Assembly: GCF_002000485.1 (NCBI RefSeq)
Contig: NZ_MLAJ01000005.1
Span: forward strand, 199,806 to 263,805
Direction: 5' to 3'
Source: Rodentibacter ratti
GTDB lineage: Bacteria > Pseudomonadota > Gammaproteobacteria > Enterobacterales > Pasteurellaceae
DNA: 64,000 nucleotides
A program made the translations under genes and the position numbers. The notes beneath the pieces are model-generated. The model was not told the origin of the DNA. It was given only the letters and a program-made list of their open reading frames with translations, and made no database searches. Each line of letters opens with the position of its first letter. The first letter of the stretch is position 1. Of this stretch, positions 17,858 to 27,303 are shown in pieces.

Positions 17858-18574
17858 TTATTTAATATAAGGCACAGATTCTGTCAATGAAAGTGCGGTA
17901 GGAATTCCCCCTGAAATTTCAAATTCACCGGCATAGGCATAAGCCTCTACACCTTGTTCTATCGCATCTTTTAACAATCTATCATACTCGGGATCGATAT
18001 ATTCAGCGATTTTGAAACGATCAAATCCATTATGCAGGCCAGCAAAAAGTACGACTGCCCGATGTCCTTGTTTTTTCATTGCTAATAATTCTCGCACGTG
18101 TTTTTGACCACGTGTGGTGACGGCATCGGGAAACATACCAAGATTACCTTTCACCAAAGTGATAGATTTTACCTCCACATAGCAATCGGGCAGTCCTTCG
18201 CTTTTAAGTAAAAAATCAATGCGGCTATTTTCTTCGCCGTATTTGACTTCAGGATAAATTTCATCATACATCGCCAGTTCTTTAATTTGTTTGTTTTGTA
18301 GTGCTTCCAACACAAGTTGATTGGAACGATGAGTGTTAATACAGCAAAGTTGTCCATTGGCTAGTTGGGTGAGTTCCCAAGAGTGAGGATATTTCCTAGT
18401 TTGACTATCGGAATGGGAATACCAAACGGTATCTCCTTTCTCTCCACAGCCTGTCATCGCCCCTGTGTTGGCGCAGTGAATGGTCATCACTTCACCATTG
18501 GGTAATTCAATATCGGCAAGGAAACGTTTATAACGGCGGATCAATTTTGCAGATTGAAGAGAGGGAAGTTGCAT
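17858..18574 (-). CDS. sfsA: SfsA family protein (sugar fermentation stimulation)
   Basis: This 238-residue protein matches SfsA along its length: N-terminal [18 protein letters not shown], then [11 protein letters not shown], the nuclease-like core [24 protein letters not shown], and [17 protein letters not shown]. coli SfsA binds DNA nonspecifically and affects maltose gene expression. The core resembles a PD-(D/E)xK nuclease fold, but no substrate is established. The gene stands alone, with the small-RNA promoter beginning about 30 bp after its stop. Confidence 0.9.
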   Translation of the reverse strand: MQLPSLQSAKLIRRYKRFLADIELPNGEVMTIHCANTGAMTGCGEKGDTVWYSHSDSQTRKYPHSWELTQLANGQLCCINTHRSNQLVLEALQNKQIKELAMYDEIYPEVKYGEENSRIDFLLKSEGLPDCYVEVKSITLVKGNLGMFPDAVTTRGQKHVRELLAMKKQGHRAVVLFAGLHNGFDRFKIAEYIDPEYDRLLKDAIEQGVEAYAYAGEFEISGGIPTALSLTESVPYIK

Positions 18575-18657
18575 AATATTCCTTAATTAAAGTGCGGTTA
18601 AAATGTCATGAGTTTTTAGGCGAACATTATATACTTTTTCATTTAGACTGATGTATA

Positions 18658-18687
18658 AAAAGTGCGGTCAATTTTGACCGCACTTTT
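18658..18687 (-). terminator. yedF terminator made of a paired uptake signal sequence
   Basis: AAAAGTGCGGTCAA and TTGACCGCACTTTT form a perfect 14-bp stem with a 2-base nominal loop, 9 bp after the yedF stop. Confidence 0.8.
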
Positions 18688-18696
18688 CTCTTGAGA

Positions 18697-18966
18697 TTAA
18701 CGTTGAATCAAATAACGTAATTTTGTGCCGTCTTGCTCTACACTTAACAATGTGTAACCGTGGTTTTTGGTATCCACCGGAATGTTGTTGATGGATTGGG
18801 CACAGTCACTTAATAATTCCAAAATTTCCCCTTTTTGTAATTGTGGCATGGTTTCAAGCATCACAATTGCCGGGTAAGGGCAGGGTTCGCCTAGGGTGTC
18901 TAAGGTATAATCTGGGGTAATGTCTTTCGGATCTTTATCTAATTTTTGCACAACGGTAAATGCCAT
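18697..18966 (-). CDS. yedF: YedF/TusA-like sulfur-carrier protein
   Basis: This small TusA/SirA-fold protein has 89 residues from ATG 18966, which has AGAGGAAA upstream; the longer open frame would overlap yedE. The signature TLGEPCPYPAIVMLE carries the CPxP cysteine that accepts sulfur or selenium persulfide. TusA-family proteins relay sulfur, and the YedF group is repeatedly linked to YedE. It follows yedE by 29 bp and is probably co-transcribed. The specific acceptor is unknown. Confidence 0.88.
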   Translation of the reverse strand: MAFTVVQKLDKDPKDITPDYTLDTLGEPCPYPAIVMLETMPQLQKGEILELLSDCAQSINNIPVDTKNHGYTLLSVEQDGTKLRYLIQR

Positions 18967-18995
18967 AATAATTTCCTCTTTTGAATGAATAAGAA

Positions 18996-20219
18996 TTAAC
19001 AACCGCAAGATGGTTGTACACTTGCAGCGATTTTTGCTTTGGCTTTGGCGAGGAAACGGCGTTCCCACCAAATCACCGCAATTAAGCAGAGAATTAATAA
19101 ACCGTAGTTTACTAATAATCCCCCCACCGGACCGAAGGATTTCAGTAGGTTGAGTTTTTCATAATCTAAGGCGAGAGTGGGGGCGATGTCGTCCCAAGCA
19201 TAGGCAAGATAAGTGGAACCGATGACGTTGCCTAGCCCTACCCACATAAAGTGAACTTGCCCTTCCATTGAACGATACATCCAACCGGTTTCGCAGCCGC
19301 CAGCCAATACGATACCAAAACCGAATAATAATCCGCCGACAATGGCATTTGGACCCGCCCACATAATTTTTGGCGAAACGCCTAATTGAATATAGGAGAA
19401 AACACCAATTGTCCCCACCATAATGCCGAAAATAATCGCTTTCGCCATATAAGCGCGACCGGTTACCCATAAATCACGGAAAGCAGAGGTAAAGCAAATT
19501 TGTGCACGTTCAATTAATAAACCGAAAGCTAAGCCGCAAAACATTGCGAAACCTAATTTTATGGATTGGGTCATCACATAAAGTGATGCGATAAGATAGG
19601 CAAAGAAAATCAGCATGCCAATCCAAAAACGGCGGGAGGCTTGTTTCGGATCGGTTTCTTTTAATTTTGCTGCCCCTTTTTTAAGTTCAAGCTTAACACG
19701 GAACATCGGGAGTAAAGTGAATTTCACACCAAAATAAGTACCTATTGCCGTGGCAAGCGTGAAAAACCAAGCATGAACAGAGAATTGTGGAATGCCGGTG
19801 AAAAGAGAAGCAAGATTACACCCCATAGCAAGACGTGCACCGAAACCGGCTAACGCACCGCCGATTAAGGCTTGAACAATACGGCGTTTATGCGGTTGAT
19901 TACGCCATTTTACGTTATTTGCCCATAAAGCAGCGGAAATACAGCCGGCGAACATCCCTAAAATCATCACACCGTCAATACGGGTAAAAATGGTTCCTTC
20001 CATTCCAATGATTTTATAATAGCTCCATTCGCTCACATCGATGCCGAGGGCTTGTAATGCATGTCCGCCCCAACGTGTGAATTCCCCTGTTACCGCCCAG
20101 TAAGTGCCGGTTACACCAAAATAATAAGCGGAAAGCAAACCTGCAGCTATCACCGCAGCGACAGGATTCCAATATTTAATGAGATAGTTTTGTTTAAATT
20201 GTTGCCAAATCTCTAACAT
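18996..20219 (-). CDS. yedE: YedE-family membrane transporter (thiosulfate/selenium-linked YeeE/TsuA type)
   Basis: This inner-membrane protein has 407 residues, started at ATG 20219 with AGGA seven bases upstream. The segment MLEIWQQFKQNYLIKYWNP aligns with the start of E. coli YedE. It is rich in membrane spans and keeps the family cysteine motifs GARLAMGCNLASLFTG, ERAQICFTSAFRDLW and AGGCETGWMYR, which in TsuA-type proteins line the thiosulfate path. A terminal CGC is added. With YedF it probably brings in a sulfur or selenium compound and hands it to the carrier. The open frame continues 75 codons upstream as AT-rich hydrophobic sequence without a binding site; I treat that as noncoding. 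Confidence 0.85.
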   Translation of the reverse strand: MLEIWQQFKQNYLIKYWNPVAAVIAAGLLSAYYFGVTGTYWAVTGEFTRWGGHALQALGIDVSEWSYYKIIGMEGTIFTRIDGVMILGMFAGCISAALWANNVKWRNQPHKRRIVQALIGGALAGFGARLAMGCNLASLFTGIPQFSVHAWFFTLATAIGTYFGVKFTLLPMFRVKLELKKGAAKLKETDPKQASRRFWIGMLIFFAYLIASLYVMTQSIKLGFAMFCGLAFGLLIERAQICFTSAFRDLWVTGRAYMAKAIIFGIMVGTIGVFSYIQLGVSPKIMWAGPNAIVGGLLFGFGIVLAGGCETGWMYRSMEGQVHFMWVGLGNVIGSTYLAYAWDDIAPTLALDYEKLNLLKSFGPVGGLLVNYGLLILCLIAVIWWERRFLAKAKAKIAASVQPSCGC

Positions 20220-20404
20220 AGTTCCTAAATCCTTAAGAAAGTTAATGATTTGCAAGCGAAGGTATATGATGAAAAACAGAATTGAGAATACAATCAGATT
20301 TGTCCATTTCCTATACACAAACTTGCGATATATGAATGAATATGCTGTTAAAGCGATGAAAGTATAAACAAAAATATGAGGGAAAACAAAGAGTATTAAT
20401 ATTT

Positions 20405-20422
20405 CTGTCACGTTCCTGTCAT
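20405..20422 (+). promoter_or_regulatory. Pho box upstream of ppk
   Basis: CTGTCACGTTCCTGTCAT contains two perfect CTGTCA half-sites at the canonical 11-bp period (20405 and 20416). This fits the PhoB consensus of two CTGTCA repeats separated by 5 bases. It lies 55 bp before the ppk start, with a weak -10 (TTATTT, 20432-20437) about ten bases on, as in PhoB-activated promoters where the box replaces the -35. Confidence 0.7.
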
Positions 20423-20477
20423 TTTTATCGGTTATTTTTCCCATTCGAAATGTAATGGTAAAAATAGGGATATTACA

Positions 20478-22547
20478 ATGACTGATAATAATCGTTTTCT
20501 CTGTCGAGAGATGAGCCTACTGGCTTTTAACCGTCGGGTTTTAGCACAAGCACAAGATCCGAATACACCCTTGTTAGAACGCCTACGTTTTTTGTGTATT
20601 GTTTCATCAAATTTAGATGAATTTTTTGAGGTGCGTATTGCTGGGCTGAAACGTGAAAGTAAATTATATCCTTATGCGTTGTTAGACTGTGGTAAAACTG
20701 CAGAGGAAACGATTGCCGTTGTTTCAAAGGATGCCCGTAATTTAATTAATGAGCAATATGCTTTGTTTAATGATGTACTTCAACCGGAGCTAGCAAAAGA
20801 AGGTATTCATTTTTATCGTCGTCGAAGCTGGACGGAAGCACAAAGTGAGTGGGTGAGTCAGTATTTTGATCGTGAATTACTGCCGATATTAACGCCGATA
20901 GGGCTTGATCCTTCCCATCCTTTTCCACGTCTATTAAATAAATCATTGAATTTTGCGGTAGAACTTGACGGCAACGATGCCTTTGGCAGACCTTCTAGTA
21001 TGGCAATCGTGCAAGCACCACGCATCTTACCGCGTGTAGTCAAAATGCCCTCTGACATTTGTCAAGGCGATGATGGTTTTGTTTTTCTTTCTTCTATTTT
21101 ACATGCCAACGTGCATAAATTATTTCTGGGTATGACGGTGAAAGGCTGCCACCAATTTCGCCTTACTCGGGACAGTGATCTGTGTGTGGAATCGGATAGA
21201 GAACAGTTGGATGATTTACGCACTGCCATTCAAAGCGAATTACATTACCGTGAATATGGTGATGGCGTGCGTTTAGAGGTTTCTGAACTTTGCCCTTCGC
21301 ACATCTATGATTTTCTTTTGGCGCAATTTAAGCTTAGTACAAATGAACTCTATCGGGTAAAAGGCCCTGTCAACCTTATCCGTTTGAATGCCATTCCCGA
21401 TTTAGTCGATCGACCTGATTTAAAATTCCCGCCTGTGACACCTAGCTCACTATCCAAACAAACAAAAATTGATTCCATTTTGAATTATGTCAGGCAAGCG
21501 CCTATCTTATTGCATCACCCTTATCAATCGTTTGATCCCGTGGTTCAAATGATCAGTGAAGCCGCAAATGATCCTTCGGTATTAGCGATTAAAATGACCA
21601 TCTATCGCACAGGAAGCCGTTCAGAACTGGTCAATGCGTTAATGCAAGCCGCATTATCTGGCAAGCAAGTAACCGTTGTTGTTGAGTTAATGGCGCGTTT
21701 TGATGAAGCAAATAATGTCAACTGGGCGCAACAACTTGAAGATGCGGGGGCACATGTTGTTTACGGTGTTTTTGGGTATAAAGTACACGCCAAAATGGTG
21801 CTGATTATTCGCCGTGAACAAGGTTTACTTAAACGCTATGCACATTTAGGCACGGGGAACTATCATCAAGGAACGTCCCGCATTTATACCGATTTCGGCT
21901 TAATTACCGCCGATGAACAGATTACCTATGATGTCAATACCTTATTTATGGAAATTACAGGATTAGGCAGACCGGTAAAATTAAACAAACTTTACCAAAG
22001 CCCTTTCACATTACATCAGGAAATTTTAGCGCATATCAAACAAGAAACGCTGAATGCACAAGCGGGTCGAACAGGACGAATTATTGCAAAAATGAATTCT
22101 CTGGTGGATACCGGTGTTATCAATGCCTTATACGAAGCTAGTCAAGCTGGTGTACAAATTGATCTCATTGTTCGGGGAATGTGTACGTTGCGTCCGGGGG
22201 TAGAGGGGCTTTCCGAGAATATCCGTGTGCGTTCTATTGTGGGTCGTCAACTTGAACACTCTCGCGTGTATTACTTCTACAATAATGGAGCTGAAAATAC
22301 CTATATTTCTAGTGCGGATTGGATGGGGCGTAATTTCTTCCGCCGAATTGAAACTGCTACGCCGATTGAATCCGCAGAACTCAAAGCCCGTGTTATTGAA
22401 GAAGGGCTCACGATGGCACTAAAAGATAATACAAAAGCATGGGAAATGCAGCCCGATGGCAGTTATCAACAAATCGTTCCAACAGAAAACGAAATCCCTT
22501 TTAGCCTACAAAATGCTTTGTGGGAAAAATACGGGCAGAGTTTATAA
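20478..22547 (+). CDS. ppk: Polyphosphate kinase 1
   Basis: This 689-residue enzyme polymerises the terminal phosphate of ATP into inorganic polyphosphate, reversibly, at the inner membrane. Catalytic histidines are present: H437 in VHAKMVLIIRR (autophosphorylated) and H594 in LEHSRVYYF. The family start REMSLLAFNRRVLAQA and SSNLDEFFEVRIAGL are conserved. Length equals E. coli PPK1 (688). No ppx follows. The upstream Pho box implies induction under phosphate starvation through PhoB. Two hairpins follow the gene. Confidence 0.96.
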   Translation: MTDNNRFLCREMSLLAFNRRVLAQAQDPNTPLLERLRFLCIVSSNLDEFFEVRIAGLKRESKLYPYALLDCGKTAEETIAVVSKDARNLINEQYALFNDVLQPELAKEGIHFYRRRSWTEAQSEWVSQYFDRELLPILTPIGLDPSHPFPRLLNKSLNFAVELDGNDAFGRPSSMAIVQAPRILPRVVKMPSDICQGDDGFVFLSSILHANVHKLFLGMTVKGCHQFRLTRDSDLCVESDREQLDDLRTAIQSELHYREYGDGVRLEVSELCPSHIYDFLLAQFKLSTNELYRVKGPVNLIRLNAIPDLVDRPDLKFPPVTPSSLSKQTKIDSILNYVRQAPILLHHPYQSFDPVVQMISEAANDPSVLAIKMTIYRTGSRSELVNALMQAALSGKQVTVVVELMARFDEANNVNWAQQLEDAGAHVVYGVFGYKVHAKMVLIIRREQGLLKRYAHLGTGNYHQGTSRIYTDFGLITADEQITYDVNTLFMEITGLGRPVKLNKLYQSPFTLHQEILAHIKQETLNAQAGRTGRIIAKMNSLVDTGVINALYEASQAGVQIDLIVRGMCTLRPGVEGLSENIRVRSIVGRQLEHSRVYYFYNNGAENTYISSADWMGRNFFRRIETATPIESAELKARVIEEGLTMALKDNTKAWEMQPDGSYQQIVPTENEIPFSLQNALWEKYGQSL

Positions 22548-22550
22548 TTC

Positions 22551-22574
22551 AATAAGGGGAAGTATCCCCTTATT
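22551..22574 (+). terminator. Hairpin after ppk
   Basis: AATAAGGGGA and TCCCCTTATT pair around AGTA immediately after the stop. No T-run follows, so it may stabilise the mRNA end rather than terminate. Confidence 0.45.
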
Positions 22575-22594
22575 CACACACAGCTTATAAATAG

Positions 22595-22625
22595 AAAAAG
22601 CATTTTGGATTCAAAATGCTTTTTT
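22595..22625 (+). terminator. Rho-independent terminator of ppk
   Basis: AAAAAGCATTTTG and CAAAATGCTTTTT form a 13-bp stem around GATT and end in a T-run. From here to the next start at 22818 there is only AT-rich leader sequence, in which I see no confident element. Confidence 0.75.
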
Positions 22626-22817
22626 AATTGAAATACTTATTGGGTTGACAGAGAGTAGAAATAAACCAGCATATTAGTAATCAAGTTTATTCAAATTTCT
22701 TTTACATAGGAAACCGGTATTAAATTATTGACGATGTTTTATCTATTCGGTTTAATTAGAATAGTTAAAATTGTATCCGTACGTTCTTTTATGATGAAAT
22801 TATAATAAGGATAAAAA

Positions 22818-23630
22818 ATGAAAATGACCCTACTCAAAACCTTAACGCCCGAACTTAGTTTAATTCTGCAAAATGATATTCCGGTGTTGCACTTAAAACA
22901 CTCAATTGGCACCGCTCAAATTGCACTACAAGGGGCGCAATTGTTGAGCTGGCAACCCAAAGGGAGTACACAGGATGTATTGTGGCTAAGTGAAATTGAA
23001 CCTTTCGAGTTAGGTACGGCGATTCGTGGTGGCGTACCGATTTGTTATCCGTGGTTTGGTGGGGCAAAACAACCGCCTCATGGCACGGCTCGAATTCGTT
23101 TATGGCAATTAAGCCATTATGATTTGGCGAAAGATAAAGTGCGGTTAGAATTTTCGTTATTTTCAGATTTGAATATTATTGAAGCGAAAGTGGAGATGAT
23201 TTTTACGGATAAGTGCCACATCACCTTCACTCATTATGGTGAGCAGCCGGCACAGGTCGCCTTACATAGTTATTTTAATGTTGGGGATATTACCCAAGTT
23301 GAAGTGAGCAATTTGCCTGAAACCTGCTTTAACGCATTGACTCAGCAACAAGAAAATGTGCCGTCACCACGTTTTATTACAGAAAACGTAGATTGTATTT
23401 ATGCTGCGGAGAAAACACAAAATCAAATTGTTGATAAGGCATTGAAGCGCACCATTGGATTACATCATCATAATGCAAGCCAGCTTGTACTTTGGAATCC
23501 GTGGGATAAATCCACAAGTGCGATGAGTGAGCAAGCCTATCAACGTATGCTTTGCTTAGAAACCGCAAGAATTGATCATTTATTAGAATATGGCGAAAGT
23601 GTCGGTGTAGAAATTTGTGTGAATGGCTAA
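22818..23630 (+). CDS. yeaD: D-hexose-6-phosphate mutarotase (YeaD type)
   Basis: This 270-residue aldose-1-epimerase-like cytosolic enzyme probably interconverts anomers of glucose-6-phosphate and related sugars. Family motifs are LLSWQPKGSTQDVLWLSE, the phosphate-binding IRGGVPICYPWFG, HGTARI, the catalytic histidine region VALHSYFNVGDI and the catalytic glutamate in MLCLETARIDH. An AAGGAT binding site precedes the ATG. It lies upstream of infC, an order seen in other Haemophilus. Confidence 0.9.
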   Translation: MKMTLLKTLTPELSLILQNDIPVLHLKHSIGTAQIALQGAQLLSWQPKGSTQDVLWLSEIEPFELGTAIRGGVPICYPWFGGAKQPPHGTARIRLWQLSHYDLAKDKVRLEFSLFSDLNIIEAKVEMIFTDKCHITFTHYGEQPAQVALHSYFNVGDITQVEVSNLPETCFNALTQQQENVPSPRFITENVDCIYAAEKTQNQIVDKALKRTIGLHHHNASQLVLWNPWDKSTSAMSEQAYQRMLCLETARIDHLLEYGESVGVEICVNG

Positions 23631-23633
23631 ATT

Positions 23634-23663
23634 TTGTTGCATAAAATTGGTGGATACTATAAA
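23634..23663 (+). promoter_or_regulatory. Possible infC promoter
   Basis: TTGTTG (23634-23639), 18 bases, then TATAAA (23658-23663) lies between yeaD and infC, about 95 bp ahead of the infC start. The -35 match is weak. Confidence 0.35.
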
Positions 23664-23759
23664 ATCCGCCCGTTTTACTCATTTTTATCAGTGAGAGAAT
23701 TTGGAATCTTTTGCGTGTTGTGAAAGGTTTTTGCATAAACCAATAGAAGGAATACGATT

Positions 23760-24302
23760 ATTAAAACCGTAAAAAAAGCGCCGGCAGTAAATCGCCCGAA
23801 TCGCATTAATGATGAAATTCGTGTAAAAGAAGTTCGTTTGATTGACCAAGATGGTGAACAATTAGGTATTGTTTCCATTCAACAAGCCTTAGAAATGGCG
23901 GAGCAAGCGGAGCTTGATCTTGTTGAAATTAGTCCAAATGCAGAGCCGCCGGTTTGCCGTATTATGAATTACGGCAAATTCCTCTACGAAAAAAGCAAAA
24001 CCGCAAAAGAGCAGAAGAAAAAACAAAAAGTCGTACAAGTGAAGGAAATTAAATTCCGTCCGGGTACCGACGAAGGTGATTACCAAGTTAAATTACGCAG
24101 CCTTATCCGTTTCTTGGAAGATGGCGATAAAGCAAAGATTACCGTGCGTTTCCGTGGTCGTGAAATGGCACACCAAGACATCGGTTTAGAAGTGTTGGAG
24201 CGGGTGAAAAACGACTTGGCTGAAATTTCAGTAGTTGAATCCGCACCGGGTAAATTAGAAGGGCGCCAAGCTGTAATGGTGTTAGCACCGAAGAAAAAAT
24301 AG
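23760..24302 (+). CDS. infC: Translation initiation factor IF-3 (ATT start codon)
   Basis: IF-3 has 180 residues when read from the rare start ATT. It binds the 30S subunit, discriminates against non-AUG initiation and prevents premature subunit joining. The codons ATT-AAA-ACC-GTA before [18 protein letters not shown] match the known Haemophilus N-terminus, with AAGGA at 23747-23751. Two ATT codons are adjacent (23757 and 23760), and the exact one used cannot be decided. The first ATG (23838) is too far in and would delete conserved residues. The AUU start is the established basis of IF-3 autoregulation. The gene heads the infC-rpmI-rplT operon. Confidence 0.95.
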   Translation: MKTVKKAPAVNRPNRINDEIRVKEVRLIDQDGEQLGIVSIQQALEMAEQAELDLVEISPNAEPPVCRIMNYGKFLYEKSKTAKEQKKKQKVVQVKEIKFRPGTDEGDYQVKLRSLIRFLEDGDKAKITVRFRGREMAHQDIGLEVLERVKNDLAEISVVESAPGKLEGRQAVMVLAPKKK

Positions 24303-24509
24303 GAATTTTTTGTTGAGATCGAGATCTTGGCAAAAATCTTTTCACTTAGGTGAGAAGTCATTGTAAGTTGGGCAGACTACGCAGCCTAACTACTTTGAGA
24401 AAAGGCAAGTTAATTTGCCTTATGATGGAAATGATCAGTGCCTCCAAGTAACTTTTCAAGTTCGCCTGATTATGTTGTTTTAAACGAAAAATGCGGAGTT
24501 ATTTTAACA
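24303..24509 (+). promoter_or_regulatory. Structured leader between infC and rpmI (possible L20 control region)
   Basis: The 207-bp gap is long for this operon and contains three hairpins. CTTTTCAC/GTGAGAAG lies at 24338-24357, AGTTGGGC/GCCTAACT at 24366-24391 and AAGGCAA/TTGCCTT at 24402-24421. In other bacteria ribosomal protein L20 represses rpmI-rplT translation by binding RNA in this region. I infer a similar role but have not shown an L20-site match. Confidence 0.45.
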
Positions 24510-24707
24510 ATGCCTAAAATCAAAACAGTACGCGGCGCAGCTAAGCGTTTCAAAAAAACTGCTTCCGGCGGTTTCAAGCGTAAACAATCTCACTTACGTC
24601 ACATTTTGACTAAAAAAACAACTAAGCGTAAACGTCATTTACGTCATAAATCCATGGTTGCGAAAGCAGACCAAGTTTTAGTCGTAGCCTGCTTACCATA
24701 CGCATAA
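24510..24707 (+). CDS. rpmI: 50S ribosomal protein L35
   Basis: This 65-residue, very basic ribosomal protein starts [18 protein letters not shown], the standard L35 N-terminus. An upstream in-frame ATG at 24438 would add 24 unrelated residues and is rejected. GGAG lies about 13 bases upstream, a rather long spacing that suits the structured leader before it. It is the middle gene of infC-rpmI-rplT. Confidence 0.95.
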
Positions 24708-24769
24708 GCCGTTATTTAAGCAAAACGTACGATTAGTTCATTTAGTAGAAAATAGACATAGGAGATTAA

Positions 24770-25126
<357 letters not shown>

Positions 25127-25147
25127 TTTTTTAAAGTTTAGAGAATG

Positions 25148-25172
25148 AGGACGCTGAAAAGCGTCCTTTTTT
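25148..25172 (+). terminator. Terminator of the infC-rpmI-rplT operon
   Basis: AGGACGC and GCGTCCT pair around TGAAAA, followed by TTTTT. The remaining 158 bp before the next gene hold one degraded uptake signal, a TATAAA hexamer at 25206 that may be a -10, and a small hairpin AATCACT/AGTGATT. Confidence 0.85.
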
Positions 25173-25330
25173 CTTATCCGTTTTTTCGCTTTTCTTTCCA
25201 AAACGTATAAAATAGTGCGGTCACAAAAAACAAGGTTTTTTGAACGTTGGCTTTGCTAGCGGCTCCAAAGGAGTGAATAAATCACTTTAGTGATTGATGA
25301 ATAATTTTAATCAAATTTTACGAGGTTATC

Positions 25331-27265
25331 GTGGCATTAATTAGCTTAACAAATGGCTATCTTTCTTTTAGCGATGCTCCATTATTAGATCATACCGAAC
25401 TTCATATTGAGCCTAACGAACGTGTTTGTTTGGTTGGGCGAAATGGAGCAGGGAAATCAACATTACTCAAAATTATTGCTGGTGATGTATTGTTGGATGA
25501 CGGTAAGATCCAATATGAAAAAGATTTGGTGGTATCCCGTCTTGAGCAAGATCCACCCCGCAATACCTCGGGTAATGTCTTTGATTATGTGGCAGAAGGT
25601 ATTGGTCATTTAACGGATTTATTAAAAGAATATCACCGAATTTCTCTTGAACTTGAAAATCACTATACGGAGCAAACCTTAGGCCAGCTTGAGCAAATTC
25701 AAGCAAAATTAGAGCATGCTGACGGTTGGCGATTTGAAAATAAAATTAATGAAGTGCTACTTAAATTAAGCTTAAATCCTAATACAAAACTGACCGCACT
25801 TTCCGGCGGTTGGTTGCGTAAAGCGGCATTAGCACGAGCCTTAGTTTGCGATCCTGATGTGTTATTACTTGATGAACCGACGAACCATTTGGATGTAGAA
25901 GCGATTGAATGGCTGGAAAATTTTCTTTTAGAGTTTAGCGGTAGTATTGTGTTTATTTCCCACGACCGTTCTTTCATTCGCAAAATGGCGACCCGTATTG
26001 TGGATTTAGATCGCGGACAGCTTGTTTCCTATCCAGGCAACTATGATTTATATCTCACGACAAAAGAAGAAAATCTCCGTGTCGAAGCCCTTCAAAATGA
26101 GCTGTTTGATAAGCGACTGGCGCAGGAAGAAGTATGGATTCGCCAAGGTATAAAAGCACGTCGTACCCGTAATGAAGGGCGTGTTCGAGCGTTAAAGGCC
26201 ATGCGTGAGGAACGCCGTCAACGTCGTGATGTGATGGGGACGGCAAAATTACAACTTGATACCTCAACCCGTTCCGGAAAAATCGTGTTTGAAATGGAAA
26301 ATGTGAGTTATGAGGTGGCGGGTAAGCAATTATTAAAAGATTTCAGCACCACGATTTTACGGGGGGATAAAATAGCCTTAGTTGGGTCAAATGGCTGTGG
26401 CAAAACCACGTTTATCAAGTTGCTCCTCGGTGAAATCCAACCAACAAGTGGAAAAATTCGAACAGGAACAAAATTAGAGATCGCTTATTTTGATCAATAC
26501 CGTGCGGATCTTGATCCGGAAAAAACGGTAATGGATAACGTTGCCGATGGCAAGCAAGATATCGAAGTGAACGGCGTAAAACGCCATGTGTTAGGTTATT
26601 TGCAAGATTTCTTATTCCCGCCTAAACGGGCGATGACACCGGTGAAAGCCTTATCAGGTGGGGAACGTAACCGTTTGTTGTTGGCGAAACTGTTGCTTAA
26701 ACCGAATAATTTGCTGATTCTTGATGAACCCACTAATGATTTAGATGTGGAAACTTTAGAATTACTCGAAGAAATTTTGACGGATTATCAAGGCACCCTA
26801 TTGATCGTGAGCCATGACCGTCAATTTATCGATAATACCGCAATGGAATGTTATTTATTTGAAGGGAAGGGTATCGTCAATAAATACGTAGGCGGCTTCT
26901 TTGATGCGAAACAGCAGCAAGCCAACTTTTGGGCAAGCAAAGCTGAACAGGATGCAACGAAGAAATTGCCTCCGAAACTGCAAGAAAATATCGCTAAAAC
27001 TGAGCGCACAGCTAAGCCAAAATCCATTAAACTATCTTATAAAGAACAGCGTGAGTTGGAGCAACTTCCACTGCAATTGGAAGAATTAGAGGAAAAATTG
27101 ACCGCACTTCAGGCAGAGGTGAGCGAGCCTAGCTTTTTCCAACAGTCCTATGAAATCACCGATGGGAAACTAAAAGAATTGGCGGATATGGAAGCGCTTC
27201 TTGAACAAACCTTTTTGCGCTGGGAAGAATTGGAAGAGAAAAAAAACATTGCAGAGAGTCAGTGA
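25331..27265 (+). CDS. uup: ABC-F ATPase Uup
   Basis: This 644-residue soluble ABC-F protein has two nucleotide-binding domains without membrane spans. The first has GRNGAGKST, LSGGWLRKAALARAL and LLLDEPTNHLDVEAIEWLE. The second has GSNGCGKTT, LSGGERNRLLLAKLL and LILDEPTNDLDVETLELLE. A C-terminal coiled-coil (EQRELEQLPLQLEELEEKLTAL) is the Uup DNA/ribosome-binding tail. ABC-F proteins act at the ribosomal E site; loss of Uup raises precise transposon excision in E. coli. The start is GTG with CGAGG upstream. A terminator follows. Confidence 0.93.
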   Translation: MALISLTNGYLSFSDAPLLDHTELHIEPNERVCLVGRNGAGKSTLLKIIAGDVLLDDGKIQYEKDLVVSRLEQDPPRNTSGNVFDYVAEGIGHLTDLLKEYHRISLELENHYTEQTLGQLEQIQAKLEHADGWRFENKINEVLLKLSLNPNTKLTALSGGWLRKAALARALVCDPDVLLLDEPTNHLDVEAIEWLENFLLEFSGSIVFISHDRSFIRKMATRIVDLDRGQLVSYPGNYDLYLTTKEENLRVEALQNELFDKRLAQEEVWIRQGIKARRTRNEGRVRALKAMREERRQRRDVMGTAKLQLDTSTRSGKIVFEMENVSYEVAGKQLLKDFSTTILRGDKIALVGSNGCGKTTFIKLLLGEIQPTSGKIRTGTKLEIAYFDQYRADLDPEKTVMDNVADGKQDIEVNGVKRHVLGYLQDFLFPPKRAMTPVKALSGGERNRLLLAKLLLKPNNLLILDEPTNDLDVETLELLEEILTDYQGTLLIVSHDRQFIDNTAMECYLFEGKGIVNKYVGGFFDAKQQQANFWASKAEQDATKKLPPKLQENIAKTERTAKPKSIKLSYKEQRELEQLPLQLEELEEKLTALQAEVSEPSFFQQSYEITDGKLKELADMEALLEQTFLRWEELEEKKNIAESQ

Positions 27266-27271
27266 TAAAAG

Positions 27272-27297
27272 AAAAACCGAGCCTTGGCTCGGTTTTT
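27272..27297 (+). terminator. uup terminator
   Basis: AAAAACCGAGCC and GGCTCGGTTTTT form a 12-bp stem with a T-run, between convergent uup and the sodium-dependent transporter. The A-rich left arm means it may also serve the opposite strand. Confidence 0.85.
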
Positions 27298-27303
27298 TAT
27301 AGG

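Noticed and set aside
20266-20367. Plus-strand 33-codon frame between yedE and ppk
   Set aside because: A GAAGG lies nearby, but the peptide has no recognisable property and overlaps an AT-rich leader; one short frame of this size is expected by chance.
20220-20444. 75-codon hydrophobic N-terminal extension of yedE
   Set aside because: It has no ribosome-binding site, is not present in YedE homologues, and hydrophobicity is expected by chance in such AT-rich DNA; ATG 20219 has a good AGGA and aligns with the family start.
25300-25347. 15-codon frame overlapping the uup start, as a possible leader peptide
   Set aside because: Leader peptides are known for some antibiotic-resistance ABC-F genes but not for Uup, and no attenuator hairpins accompany it.
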